Shown in pieces: positions 23,460 through 31,840 of a stretch of DNA of 38,112 bases. The position numbers and the translations under genes were made by a program. The notes under the pieces are model-generated. The model did not search any database. It was not told where the DNA came from and saw only the letters and a list, made by a program, of their open reading frames with translations. Source of the stretch: Actinomadura rubrisoli (lineage in GTDB: Bacteria > Actinomycetota > Actinomycetes > Streptosporangiales > Streptosporangiaceae); the NCBI RefSeq assembly GCF_004349215.1, contig NZ_SMKU01000049.1, forward strand, positions 1-38,112. Direction: 5' to 3'. Within the stretch, counting starts at the first letter, position 1, and each line of letters begins with the position of its first letter.

Positions 23460-26400
23460 CCGCGGGCCTTGGTCAACATCAGCAGCTCCTCGGCGGTTCC
23501 GCGCGCGGACCCGCGCTCGGCCTCGTGGTAGTGCTCGACGTGCAGCGCGGCCGAGCAGCCGTCCCCGCCGATCCGGGCGCCCTGCGCGCGGGCCGCCGAC
23601 AGGTCGACCGACGGGGCGGCGACCGCCGCACGGGCCGGCGTGCGGATCTGCTGCGCGGTGGTCGACATCTGCGCCGTGACCCGGGCGAGGTCGGGAATGG
23701 TCTTGGCCATGCCGAGCACCAGGCCGTCACCGACGTTCCCGCCGATCCCGGCCATGACCTGAGACGGGCTCTTGATCTTCAGGGCCCTCTTGATGGCGCG
23801 GGTGATCGCCGCGGCCATCCGCTTCATCTGCGCGGCCAGGGCCTTCTCCTGCCCCTTCAGACCCGCCAGGAATCCGCTCGCGGCCTTGCGCCCGGCGTCG
23901 TAGAGGCTGTCCGCCGCGGTGTCGCCCAGGCCCTTGGACACCTTGTCGAGATCGGCCTGGACGGTGTTGACCTGGTCGACGGCGGACTTGCCGCCGGCGG
24001 CCAGCGCCGCGGCGAGCGCGCCGGCCTGTTCGGGGCCGGCGTCGAGGATCTGCCGGAGCACGGTCTTGGACAGGCCCGCCTTGGACAGCTTGGCGATATT
24101 GCCCGCGAAGGTCTTGAGCTGCGCGAGCCGGTCGCGCATGCCGGTGATGGCGGCACCGAACCCGCCGCCCTCGCCCAGGTCCACGCTGGTGATCGCGCCG
24201 AACGTGGCAGCGTTCGAGGCGATCGTCTTGCCGTACTCCTTGGCCTCGGCGACCTTCGCCAGGAGCTTCGCGCGTTCCTTCGCCAAACCCTGGAGCTTGG
24301 TGTTGGACTTCTTCAACGAGGCGAGGAGCCGGTCATCGACGCGGGTGTTCTTGCCCTTGAACGCCTTGGCGATCAGGGACGCGGTCCGCTTCGTGGTCGC
24401 GGCGACCTTCCCCGCGTCCGAGGAGGTGAGGCCCCCGTGCAGGCCCTGCATGATCTGTCGGCCGATCTTGCGCATGACCTTGGACGGCGAGGCGATGCCC
24501 AGGACCTTCTTGACCGGTCCGGGGATGATGGAGTCGATCAGTCCGCCGATCCGCGACTTGATCGAGCCCGCCATCGACTGGATGCCCGACCACAGCCCGG
24601 ACAGGAGGTCGCGGCCCGCGCCGTAGAGCAGCCGGCCCAGGTTGCCGAGCCCGGACAGCAGCCGCGGCGGGAGGCCCCGCATCCAGGCCGCCAATGCCAG
24701 GGCCTTGCCGACCGCGGCGTCCTTCATCCGCCCGAACCAGGCGGCGACCCGGCCCGGGAGCGACGAAAGCCGGCCGACACCGGAGATCAGCACGGAGACC
24801 TGCGACTTGATCGCCGAGACGAGCGCCGACCAGGTCCGTTGCGCGAGGGCCTTGATGCCGCGCCAGATCAGGCCCCAGATCGCGCCGAACAGTCCGCCTG
24901 CGGCGCGAAAGACCACGCCGATGAGCTTCATGTTTCCGGCGACGATGCTTTTGAGTCCGCTCCATACCCGTTGCCAGTCGCCGGTGAAGATCCCGGCGAA
25001 AACGTCGAAGACGCCCTTGAGGATCTTGAATACGCCGCTCCACCAGCCGATCAAGGTCGAGATGAAGAGGCCGATCACTTGCAGCGTCGTCGGACCAAAA
25101 ATCCGGCCGATAACTCCAACGATGTCCAGCGCGCCATCTACGATGCCCGCAGCGGTTCCTACGGCATCGCCGATTCCGGTCGACCACTTCTTGACAGTGT
25201 CGCGGTTTTCGTCGAGCCATTTCTTGGTCCCACCGACCGCGCTGCCGACCGTGTTCCCGACCTTCGACCAAATGCCCTTGGCCTTCTCGACCGTGCTCTG
25301 GTTGTCGCCAACCCACTTTTGAAAGAAGGTGTTTGCCTTGCCGCCGAAACTGGTGAGCCCGGGGACGACCTTGCCACCGAGGAAGTCGACAAGCTTGGAC
25401 TTCACCGACCGCTGGAACGTCGTCAGGTTCTGGCTCGCCGTGTCGTGCAGGGTTTTGCCCATGCGGTCGGCGGCGCCTCCCGTCTTCCCCAGCACATCGC
25501 CGGTCTTCGCCAACGATCGCAGAAACGCCGGAATGTCCTTGACGTTGAGGTCCTCCATCGGAGTCCCGAAAAGCACAATCGCGCTCTCGGCCAGCTTCGC
25601 CGGGTCTTTGATCTTCAGGAGGCCCGAGACGATCGATTGGAACGCCTGCGTCCCTGCCTTGCCGCCCTTCGCGAAAGCGCCTTGCACCTTCGCTTGACTC
25701 AGACCGATACTCTTCAGGCTGTCATCGACTGCCTTGTCGCTGGACGCGATTTTGAGAGTGAGCTCCTTGAAAGCGTCACCGGTCTTGTCTAGCCCGAAGG
25801 CGCCCTTTCCGGCTGCGGTGACGAGGACGTTGAAAGCGCGCTGGCCCTTGATGCCGATCTGATCCATAAACGGGCCGTACTCATCGAGCGCGTCGACGAG
25901 ATCCTCGCGCACGGCGGCGGGGACCCTCTGAAGCGCGACGGTGAGCAGGTCCATGCCCTGATTGGCGTCCTTGACCAGACCCGTCCGGACGAGCTGCCCG
26001 ACCACCTGCATGGACCGGCCGACCTCGATCTCGAAGACGTCGGCGAGGTCCATCGCCTTGGCGGTCATGGACCGCACGGCGTTGCTATTGGCGTTGCGCA
26101 TCCCGTCGATGGAGGTGATGACGGCGCCAACGGCCTCGGTGACCTGGCCCATCTCGGCGCCATAGCCGCTGTTGTAGAGGGCACCGGCGATCTTGCCGAG
26201 CCGCTTGGCCTCTGGCCCGAAAGCCCCCACCTGGGCATTGAGTTTGGCGGTGGCGTCCTGCTTTTCCATCGCGCCGGCCAGGCCGACCATGAACACCCCG
26301 CCGACCGCGGCGCCCGCGGCAAGGAACGGGCCCGCCTTGCCGAGCATCCCGGCGAGCTTTCCGCCGAGCCCCCCAAAACGGCTTTTGGACTCGCGCTCGG

Positions 26401-26731
26401 CGCCGTCGCCCATCTCCTCGCCGGCGTCCTGCCCGGCCTGCCGCGCCTCGGTCTCGACCCGGTCGAGACCCTGGCCCATGCCGCGCGCGGCCGCCTGCCC
26501 GGCTTCCCGCCCGCCGCGCGCGGCCTCGGACTCCATTCGGTCCATGGCGCGGGTGACGGTCTGTGCGTTGGCGTTCCCTGCCTGCTGGAATGCCTGCTCT
26601 TGCCGGGTCAGGCTGCTCCGGGTGCTGGACTCCAGCCGGTTCATGCCCTGCTCGGCCGTCCGGATGGTGCCGGTGAAGCCGCGGTCGTCGAGCGAGATCC
26701 TGCCGACGAGTTCGCCCAGGTCCAGGGCCAA
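23456..26731 (-). CDS. tail tape measure protein
   Basis: 1091 residues, the longest gene in the window. An N-terminal VGRISLDDRGFTGTIRTAEQ segment and a Gln/Ala/Arg-rich coiled coil (to about residue 115) lead to a hydrophobic stretch (GPFLAAGAAVGGVFMVGLAG). A lambda-type tape measure region follows (SGYGAEMGQVTEAVGAVITS; GLVKDANQGMDLLTVALQRV), then membrane-prone segments around residues 545-640, and repeats of SPSKVM/SPSQVMxxIG. By the usual 1.5 angstrom per residue rule the tail would be near 160 nm. The start is TTG at 26731 with GAGGGGG 9 nt upstream. No muralytic motif is visible. Confidence 0.95.
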   Translation of the reverse strand: MALDLGELVGRISLDDRGFTGTIRTAEQGMNRLESSTRSSLTRQEQAFQQAGNANAQTVTRAMDRMESEAARGGREAGQAAARGMGQGLDRVETEARQAGQDAGEEMGDGAERESKSRFGGLGGKLAGMLGKAGPFLAAGAAVGGVFMVGLAGAMEKQDATAKLNAQVGAFGPEAKRLGKIAGALYNSGYGAEMGQVTEAVGAVITSIDGMRNANSNAVRSMTAKAMDLADVFEIEVGRSMQVVGQLVRTGLVKDANQGMDLLTVALQRVPAAVREDLVDALDEYGPFMDQIGIKGQRAFNVLVTAAGKGAFGLDKTGDAFKELTLKIASSDKAVDDSLKSIGLSQAKVQGAFAKGGKAGTQAFQSIVSGLLKIKDPAKLAESAIVLFGTPMEDLNVKDIPAFLRSLAKTGDVLGKTGGAADRMGKTLHDTASQNLTTFQRSVKSKLVDFLGGKVVPGLTSFGGKANTFFQKWVGDNQSTVEKAKGIWSKVGNTVGSAVGGTKKWLDENRDTVKKWSTGIGDAVGTAAGIVDGALDIVGVIGRIFGPTTLQVIGLFISTLIGWWSGVFKILKGVFDVFAGIFTGDWQRVWSGLKSIVAGNMKLIGVVFRAAGGLFGAIWGLIWRGIKALAQRTWSALVSAIKSQVSVLISGVGRLSSLPGRVAAWFGRMKDAAVGKALALAAWMRGLPPRLLSGLGNLGRLLYGAGRDLLSGLWSGIQSMAGSIKSRIGGLIDSIIPGPVKKVLGIASPSKVMRKIGRQIMQGLHGGLTSSDAGKVAATTKRTASLIAKAFKGKNTRVDDRLLASLKKSNTKLQGLAKERAKLLAKVAEAKEYGKTIASNAATFGAITSVDLGEGGGFGAAITGMRDRLAQLKTFAGNIAKLSKAGLSKTVLRQILDAGPEQAGALAAALAAGGKSAVDQVNTVQADLDKVSKGLGDTAADSLYDAGRKAASGFLAGLKGQEKALAAQMKRMAAAITRAIKRALKIKSPSQVMAGIGGNVGDGLVLGMAKTIPDLARVTAQMSTTAQQIRTPARAAVAAPSVDLSAARAQGARIGGDGCSAALHVEHYHEAERGSARGTAEELLMLTKARG

Positions 26732-26749
26732 GAGGGATCACCCCCTCGG

Positions 26750-27444
26750 TTACTCGTAGGGTGCGGGCTTTTGCTCGTCCTTGTCGGGCGGACGGAACCG
26801 CCGGGACAGGCGGGTGTCGGCCCAGAACAGGCCCTCGACACGGACCATCAGCCACTGGAAGGAGCGGCGGCGCAGGATCCCGTCGGACACGTCGATGCCG
26901 TACTCGGAGTGGAGATCAGCCTGGATGAGGCGCCACTCGGCTAGGACTTCTTGGACCGTGAAGCCGGCTTCTTGGCCGCCGAGGTGCTCCGCGCCCTCGT
27001 ACCATTCGTAGGTGCCGGTGACCGGGTCGAACGTGCCGCAGCCGCGGACGCCCGGCGGGAGGCCCGATTCGGGGTCGGTTCCGCCGAGCCGAGGGCTTCC
27101 GGGTCACCACCGGCCTGCCAGTACTGCTCGGCGACGGTCTTGTTCTGCGTCGTCCAGAAGAACACCGTCATCGCGGCGTGCCCGATCTTGGCCCACTTCA
27201 CTTTGTCGGAGAGCATTTCGTCGAAGGTGTCGCCCAGCATGCGCTGGTAGAGGAGGCGTTCGTCGCCGTCGTCGAGCTTGCCGACGTCGACGTCTTCCTC
27301 CTTCTTGGCGCGCTCGATGGCGTCGACGAGGCGTTGCGCCCATAGGCCGTCCTCGCCGGACACGCCGTCGATGATGTAGGGCTTCCCGCCGATCGGGAGC
27401 GTGATCGTGTCGTCGAAGAACTCATCGAGTTCGGTGAACGCCAT
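26750..27444 (-). CDS. tail assembly chaperone, long form by -1 frameshift
   Basis: The long form shares its start with the short chaperone, then moves to the -1 frame. That frame is open from 27103 to the TAA at 26750 and has no start codon of its own in a sensible place. Its specific part (CGTFDPVTGTYEWYEGAEHL; VQEVLAEWRLIQADLHSEYG; RSFQWLMVRVEGLF) is the usual second half of actinophage GT proteins. The heptamer CCCGGAA at 27103-27097 sits exactly at the beginning of the open -1 frame but is not a canonical slippery sequence. The product would be about 230 residues and guides tape measure folding. Confidence 0.7.
26941..27444 (-). CDS. tail assembly chaperone, short form
   Basis: 167 residues: FDDTITLPIGGKPYIIDGVS, then AQRLVDAIERAKKEEDVDVG, KIGHAAMTVFFWTTQNKTVA, and a basic Ser/Ala/Arg tail (ending ASRSKKS) produced by reading through in the zero frame. 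This is the G protein of a G/GT pair lying, as usual, between the tail tube and tape measure genes. The ATG overlaps the tail tube stop (TGATG). Confidence 0.85.
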   Translation of the reverse strand: MAFTELDEFFDDTITLPIGGKPYIIDGVSGEDGLWAQRLVDAIERAKKEEDVDVGKLDDGDERLLYQRMLGDTFDEMLSDKVKWAKIGHAAMTVFFWTTQNKTVAEQYWQAGGDPEALGSAEPTPNRASRRASAAAARSTRSPAPTNGTRARSTSAAKKPASRSKKS

Positions 27445-28172
27445 CAGGCGACCGGGTTCGGGACCCGGGCCAGCTTGCCCTGTCCGTCGATCTTGCAGGT
27501 GGCGACGTCGAGGGCCTTGGCCTCGCCGCCCTCTGGCTCCCATGAGATGGTGCCGATGCCCATGTACGCCTCGGGGCCGCCGTTGCGGTCGTAGTAGCGG
27601 ATCTGCATGGAGCCGTCCGCGCCGAACTCCTCAGACGCCAGGCGCAGGGCCTCCTGCCCGGGGTCGTAGACGCCCGTGCTGAAACCGATCTTGCGGCCGA
27701 CCTTGATCTCCGCCCCCCAATTGATCATGGTTTTGGTCTTGGAGCCGTACCCGTCGGAGTCGTAATCGTCGTCCTCCTCCAGGTTGTTGTCGCGGGCCGG
27801 CTTGAAGTCGGTGACCGCGCGGACCTGCGTCCACACCGGCACCGACAGGGTGCCGGTGTTGACGTCGACGCGGAACTTGCGCGCGAGCGTCGAGACCAGC
27901 GGCTCGGAGGCGTCCACCGCCGTGAAGGTGTACCCGCCGGCGAGGGTCTGCGTGGTCGTCCCGTCGCCGATGACGACCGACACCGCGCCGGCCGCGTGTG
28001 CCGGGACGACCGCGCGCAGCAGGAACGCATTCTCCGCGGTGAAGGTGACGGCCGGGGTCCCGCCGATCGTCACGGTCGTGACGGTATTCAGGTCGGTCCC
28101 GGTAATGAGCACGGTGTTGCCGCCGGACTTGGGCCCGGTGTTCGGCGCAATGCCGGTAATGCTGAGCGCCAT
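27444..28172 (-). CDS. major tail tube protein with N-terminal IPT/TIG domain
   Basis: 242 residues. The first 85 form an IPT/TIG Ig-like module (ITGIAPNTGPKSGGNTVLIT; GTPAVTFTAENAFLLRAVVP; GGYTFTA). The rest is a tail tube subunit (LARKFRVDVNTG; FKPARDNNLEEDDDYDSDGY; MINWGAEIKVGRKIG; IRYYDRNGGPEAYMGIGTIS). GGGGAGA precedes the ATG. Ig-like decorations on tail tubes are known, mostly C-terminal; they may aid weak contact with cell surfaces. Confidence 0.88.
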   Translation of the reverse strand: MALSITGIAPNTGPKSGGNTVLITGTDLNTVTTVTIGGTPAVTFTAENAFLLRAVVPAHAAGAVSVVIGDGTTTQTLAGGYTFTAVDASEPLVSTLARKFRVDVNTGTLSVPVWTQVRAVTDFKPARDNNLEEDDDYDSDGYGSKTKTMINWGAEIKVGRKIGFSTGVYDPGQEALRLASEEFGADGSMQIRYYDRNGGPEAYMGIGTISWEPEGGEAKALDVATCKIDGQGKLARVPNPVA

Positions 28173-28189
28173 GCGCTGTCTCCCCTATC

Positions 28190-28645
28190 TCAGTCGGGCC
28201 GGTTCGCCGTCGGGCGAGCCGCGGTCACGTAATAGTTGTCGGTGCGTTCGTAGCGGCCCTGCTCGTCCTGGCCGAGCGGAGCGGAGGACCGGCGATAGAT
28301 GAGCGTCGTGGCGATCTGCGCTGGGCCGGTGCCCAGGCGGAGCATCTCGGCTCCGTGCAGCTCGTCCCAGATGGCGTCGGCGAGGTCGTCGACGGCGTCC
28401 GGGGCGGGTGCGCGGGTGCGCATCTGTACGGCCTGGACCACGTCGGCGAGGCCACCGGCGCCCTCGGTCTCGGGGTCGCCGTAGGCGACGAGCGCGAGCG
28501 CGGTGTCGGGCAGGTCCCCGAGCGTGCGCAGGAAGATCGGTGGGAGGCCGTCGAGGGGGTAGGCGCCGGTGGGCTGCCAGCGGGCGAGGCCGCGCTCGTC
28601 CAGCTTCTCGGCGAGGCCGACGAGGAGGTTGCGGGTCCAGCCCAT
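28190..28645 (-). CDS. tail terminator (minor capsid-type) protein
   Basis: 151 residues: LVGLAEKLDERGLARWQPTG, YPLDGLPPIFLRTLGDLPDT, VQAVQMRTRAPAPDAVDDLA, DELHGAEMLRLG, TTLIYRRSSAPLGQDEQGRY. This pattern matches the siphovirus minor capsid/tail terminator family that caps the tail tube. The ATG overlaps the previous stop (TGATG). It is immediately followed by the tail tube gene, the standard order. Confidence 0.8.
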   Translation of the reverse strand: MGWTRNLLVGLAEKLDERGLARWQPTGAYPLDGLPPIFLRTLGDLPDTALALVAYGDPETEGAGGLADVVQAVQMRTRAPAPDAVDDLADAIWDELHGAEMLRLGTGPAQIATTLIYRRSSAPLGQDEQGRYERTDNYYVTAARPTANRPD

Positions 28646-28992
28646 CAGGTACCGAGGGCCCGGCGGATCTCGGCGCCGACCAGGGCGAGGATGACGTCGG
28701 CCTCCTCGCGCATCGGGTCTTCGAGGTACTTGGCTTTCCGGCCGTCGTCATGGCGGAGGTTCAGGTCCTCATGCTGCCGGACGGCGTATGGGGTGTCGTA
28801 GGACACGGCGGCCTCCAGCGCGGACGGGTCGACGGAGGCGACGCCGGACCGTTCGAGGGTGGCCTCCTCGATCGGGACCTGAGTCCGCGACACCTGGAGC
28901 AGGTGTTCGGCGCCCAGGGCCAGGCCACGCACGGCGCCCGCGCGCTCGGCGTCGGTGAGCTGGCCGAGGTTGATCGTGTTCCGGACGCTCAT
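28645..28992 (-). CDS. HK97 gp10-like head-tail connector protein
   Basis: 115 residues: an N-terminal helix (ERAGAVRGLALGAEHLLQVS), then QVPIEEATLERSGVASVDPS and AVSYDTPYAVRQHEDLNLRH, the YAxxQHE-type motif typical of gp10/neck proteins. It ends in AGAEIRRALG-like helix sequence. The start overlaps the stop of the upstream gene (ATGA). It probably sits at the neck between head and tail. Confidence 0.8.
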   Translation of the reverse strand: MSVRNTINLGQLTDAERAGAVRGLALGAEHLLQVSRTQVPIEEATLERSGVASVDPSALEAAVSYDTPYAVRQHEDLNLRHDDGRKAKYLEDPMREEADVILALVGAEIRRALGT

Positions 28993-29309
28993 GCGCACAC
29001 CGCCTCTAGGTGGTCGGGGGTCGGCAGGCCCGGCGCGGTGTGGTCGGCGATGGCCATGGCGATCACCTTCCGGCCGCCCGGCAGGGTGAGGCGGGACCGC
29101 GCGGGCACGTTGGTACCGGGCAGCATGTAGACCGTGGTGTCGCTGACCGTCCGGTGGCCGTCCGCGCTGCGGAGATAGCGCGTCTTGGCCTCGACCAGCG
29201 CCCGCACGCCCGGAACAGGGGCGGCGTAGACAGCGCCGGTCGCGCCCTCGCCCTCGTACGGCTCGATGACGACGCGGTGCACCAGAGCCCACCGGGGGAT
29301 GGTGCTCAC
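28989..29309 (-). CDS. head closure / neck protein
   Basis: 106 residues starting VSTIPRWALVHRVVIEPYEG; the middle (YAAPVPGVRALVEAKTRYLR; SDTTVYMLPGTNVPARSRLT) is beta-rich and fits head-closure proteins that follow the connector in siphoviruses. The frame extends upstream only as a shadow of the neighbour. GTG at 29309 overlaps the connector stop as GTGA. Confidence 0.75.
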   Translation of the reverse strand: MSTIPRWALVHRVVIEPYEGEGATGAVYAAPVPGVRALVEAKTRYLRSADGHRTVSDTTVYMLPGTNVPARSRLTLPGGRKVIAMAIADHTAPGLPTPDHLEAVCA

Positions 29310-29698
29310 CAGATCACCGGACCGTCCGCAGCGAGGCCGGCCAGGCGCAGCACGTTGTACGCCTGCGCGCCGAGGTCTCCGACGCTGCCCGACCCGGCCG
29401 CCCCGGACGCCGCCCGGGTGACGTTCACGGACCCGATCGCGGCCGAGCCAGCCGGGGACGCGATGCCATGCTCCTCGCCGTTCTCGATCCGCCATGCGGC
29501 TTGTTCGAGAGTGGCCTCTTTGAGCGTGGCGGCGATACCGGCGTCCGTCGGGAGGCCCCCGGCGTCGACGGCGTAGATCGCGCATTCGAGCGCCAGGTCG
29601 ACGTCCCGGGACGCCCGGTCGAGCAGCCGCGCCGCGCCGGCGGGGACGGGCTCGGGGTCGAGGAAGCCGGTCAGTTCCGTAACGGTGGCGTAGGCCAT
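29306..29698 (-). CDS. head-tail adaptor protein
   Basis: 130 residues: MAYATVTELTGFLDPEPVPA, RLLDRASRDVDLALECAIYA, TLKEATLEQAAWRIENGEEH, then a Gly/Ser/Ala-rich loop and AQAYNVLRLAGL at the end. This is the helical adaptor (gp6/gp15-like) pattern of actinophages that binds the portal. GGAGGGG lies 6 nt before the ATG. Confidence 0.8.
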   Translation of the reverse strand: MAYATVTELTGFLDPEPVPAGAARLLDRASRDVDLALECAIYAVDAGGLPTDAGIAATLKEATLEQAAWRIENGEEHGIASPAGSAAIGSVNVTRAASGAAGSGSVGDLGAQAYNVLRLAGLAADGPVIW

Positions 29699-29711
29699 CC
29701 TCGACCCCTCC

Positions 29712-29963
29712 CTACTCCTCGGGGAACAGCGCGACGAGGTCGTCCCGCTTGAGCCCAGCGAGCTCGTCCTCGGTCCTGCCGTTGGCCAGGGCGTGGGCCC
29801 GCCATGCCTTCTCCGAGGCGTTGCGCGCCGGACGCTGCGAGGCGTCGGCGTCCCGCTCCTCGGGCCGGCCGATGAGGGTCCAGTTGTTGAGGTGGTCCAG
29901 CCGCGGCGACCGTTCCTCGCGCTCGACCTCGTCGCCGGTATTGGCGTTGCGGTAGATGAACAT
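29712..29963 (-). CDS. small phage protein between capsid and adaptor genes
   Basis: 83 residues starting MFIYRNANTGDEVEREERSP, then LDHLNNWTLIGRPEERD, and a C-terminal helix-extended-helix motif (EDELAGLKRDDLVALFPEE). Short proteins of this kind commonly follow the capsid gene in actinophages. The C-terminal motif resembles Rho-N/HeH-type nucleic-acid-binding ends. Role unknown. GAGG precedes the ATG. Confidence 0.7.
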   Translation of the reverse strand: MFIYRNANTGDEVEREERSPRLDHLNNWTLIGRPEERDADASQRPARNASEKAWRAHALANGRTEDELAGLKRDDLVALFPEE

Positions 29964-29976
29964 CCGGGGAACCTCC

Positions 29977-30891
29977 TCAGGCGACGTCGACGCCCTTGAT
30001 CAGGACGGCGCGATTGGCGTCGAGGGTCTTGGTCCCGTACAGGCAGTCCACCGAGATGACGTCCTGCTTCTTGTTGATGTCGTAGTCGTAGACCACCCGC
30101 AGCCCGAACCCCTTGTAGTTCGCAATCGCGGCGTTCTGGGCGCCCTTGGGCAGCGCCAGGGGACGCGTGACGAGCGCGAACGCCGTCCGGTGGAACCCGA
30201 CGCCGACCTCGGTCGTGCTGTTCCCGGAGGTCTGCGCGGGGACGGCGATGTTCTGCGTCATGTACGGGTCGAACCCGTACACCCGGCGGCCGAGGTTGGC
30301 CTCGCGGAGCCCTTCGGTATCGCCGCGCGCGTCCGCCCGGGAGAACAGGTCGTCGGCGAGCCAATCGGCGGTGGTGATCGGGCCGAGCACGACGCGCCGC
30401 TCGGTCGTGGGGACGTTGGCCTGGTTCAGCTTGCGACCGGCGTCGATGGCAACCTTGGGATTGGTCAGGGCGTACTTGTTGCCGCCCGCCACAACACCGA
30501 CCTCCGCCGTAATGTCGTCGCGCAGCGCCAGGACGTCACGGTCGACCTTCTGGGAGATGGCCTCCATCGCCGGATTGAGAAGCTGCTCGGAGAAGTCGGC
30601 GATGTTCAGCGTGAGGTCCTCGGAGGTGACCGCGAACGACACGTCGGCGAAGTGATTCAGCGTCACCGGGATGCCGGTCTCGGTCGCGTTCTGGACGGTA
30701 ATGCCGGCCGCGCGGTTGAACTCGTTGGCTGTGAACTTCGGCGGCTTGCGGACGGTGATGGTGTCACCGACCGCGGAGACGAACTCGTTCTCGTAGTCAC
30801 GGTGGACGAGGTTGGCCATGACGGTCGACTCGTACAGGTTCGCCAGCGCCGCGCGGGCGATGATGTCGGGGGTGAGGAAGGTGTTGGCCAC
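29977..30891 (-). CDS. major capsid protein, P22 coat type
   Basis: 304 residues. The start ANTFLTPDIIARAALANLYE, followed by NLVHRDYENEFVSAVGDTIT and VRKPPKFTANEFNRAAGITV, and the VDRDVLALRDDITAEVG and GFGLRVVYDYDINKKQDVIS segments match the P22-type coat family used by many actinobacterial siphoviruses (HK97 fold). GTG start with AAGGAGG 10 nt upstream. The scaffold gene precedes it by 23 bp. Confidence 0.93.
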   Translation of the reverse strand: MANTFLTPDIIARAALANLYESTVMANLVHRDYENEFVSAVGDTITVRKPPKFTANEFNRAAGITVQNATETGIPVTLNHFADVSFAVTSEDLTLNIADFSEQLLNPAMEAISQKVDRDVLALRDDITAEVGVVAGGNKYALTNPKVAIDAGRKLNQANVPTTERRVVLGPITTADWLADDLFSRADARGDTEGLREANLGRRVYGFDPYMTQNIAVPAQTSGNSTTEVGVGFHRTAFALVTRPLALPKGAQNAAIANYKGFGLRVVYDYDINKKQDVISVDCLYGTKTLDANRAVLIKGVDVA

Positions 30892-30914
30892 GGTGGTGGG
30901 CCCTCCTTGCGGAT

Positions 30915-31697
30915 CTAGGACCGCCGCTGTTGGCGGGCCTTGCGGAAGTCGTCCACGCTCATGGACGAGGCGTCGTTCTTGCCGCCGGTGCCGCCGGCGA
31001 AGTCCCCGCCGCTACGGCTCGGCGGCGACTGCTCGCCGTTACTGGCCTTGAGCTTGGGGTTGGCCTCGACGGCCTTCTTGATCTCGGCGGCGAGCTTGGT
31101 CGCGAAGTCCTCGGCGGCCGGGTCGAGCTTGTCGACGGCGGACAGGAACGACCGGGAGTCACCGAGCGCGCCCGGGTCGGCGCCGTGCTTGCCGGCGTTC
31201 TTGTAGACCGCCAGTTCGACCAGCGCGGCGCGCGTGCTGCTGCGCTCCTTGGTCAGCTCCTCGGCGAGCTTGGCGGGGTTGGGCGGGGCATCGTCGGTCT
31301 TGAGGCCGAGCGCCTTGGCGATCGCGTCGAGCGTGCCTTGATGCTTGGTCTCAAAGTCCTTGGCCTTGGTGCGGTGCCCGGCGGCCTCGCCGCGGGTATC
31401 CCGGATGAGCTTCTGAGCCCATGCCGGGAGGGACGCGACATCGCCGCCCAGGCTGCCGTCCTTGTCGCCCTGCTGCGCGGTGCCGGCGTCCTGGCCAGTG
31501 CCGCCGCCCGACGAAGCCTGTCCGTCGTCCTGGCCGCGCTGGTCGTCGTCCTGGTCGCCCTCGGTGCCGGTGCCGCCCTGGTCGCCGTTGCCTCCGTCGC
31601 CGCCCTCGCCGTTGCCGCCGGCGATGAGTCGGATGGGGAGACCGTTCTTGCGGTAGCCGATGATCGCGCCGGGCGTCGTCGACGGGTTCTCGTACAT
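30915..31697 (-). CDS. capsid scaffolding protein
   Basis: 260 residues. A flexible Gly/Asp/Gln-rich region (about 28-80) is followed by a helical region (PAWAQKLIRDTRGEAAGHRT; AKLAEELTKERSSTRAALVE; AEIKKAVEANPKLKASNGEQ) and a basic C-terminus (SMSVDDFRKARQQRRS) of the kind that docks to the capsid protein. The position just before the capsid gene and the composition are typical of scaffolds. GGAGG precedes the ATG. Confidence 0.88.
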   Translation of the reverse strand: MYENPSTTPGAIIGYRKNGLPIRLIAGGNGEGGDGGNGDQGGTGTEGDQDDDQRGQDDGQASSGGGTGQDAGTAQQGDKDGSLGGDVASLPAWAQKLIRDTRGEAAGHRTKAKDFETKHQGTLDAIAKALGLKTDDAPPNPAKLAEELTKERSSTRAALVELAVYKNAGKHGADPGALGDSRSFLSAVDKLDPAAEDFATKLAAEIKKAVEANPKLKASNGEQSPPSRSGGDFAGGTGGKNDASSMSVDDFRKARQQRRS

Positions 31698-31840
31698 GCG
31701 GGAGCCTCCGGGGTTCTCGCGGTGGTGGCGGCCGGGCGCCTGGGCCCTGGCCGGTGAGCGGCCCTCCGCTCCAGGCGAAGGGAGTCCGGTAGTGGTCGCG
31801 GTGCCGCACGTGGCGTGACAGATCCATACGGTGATTCGCC

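Noticed and set aside
23525..25792. 755-residue plus-strand open frame
   Set aside because: Antisense shadow of the tape measure gene; composition and lack of start signals show it is not a gene.
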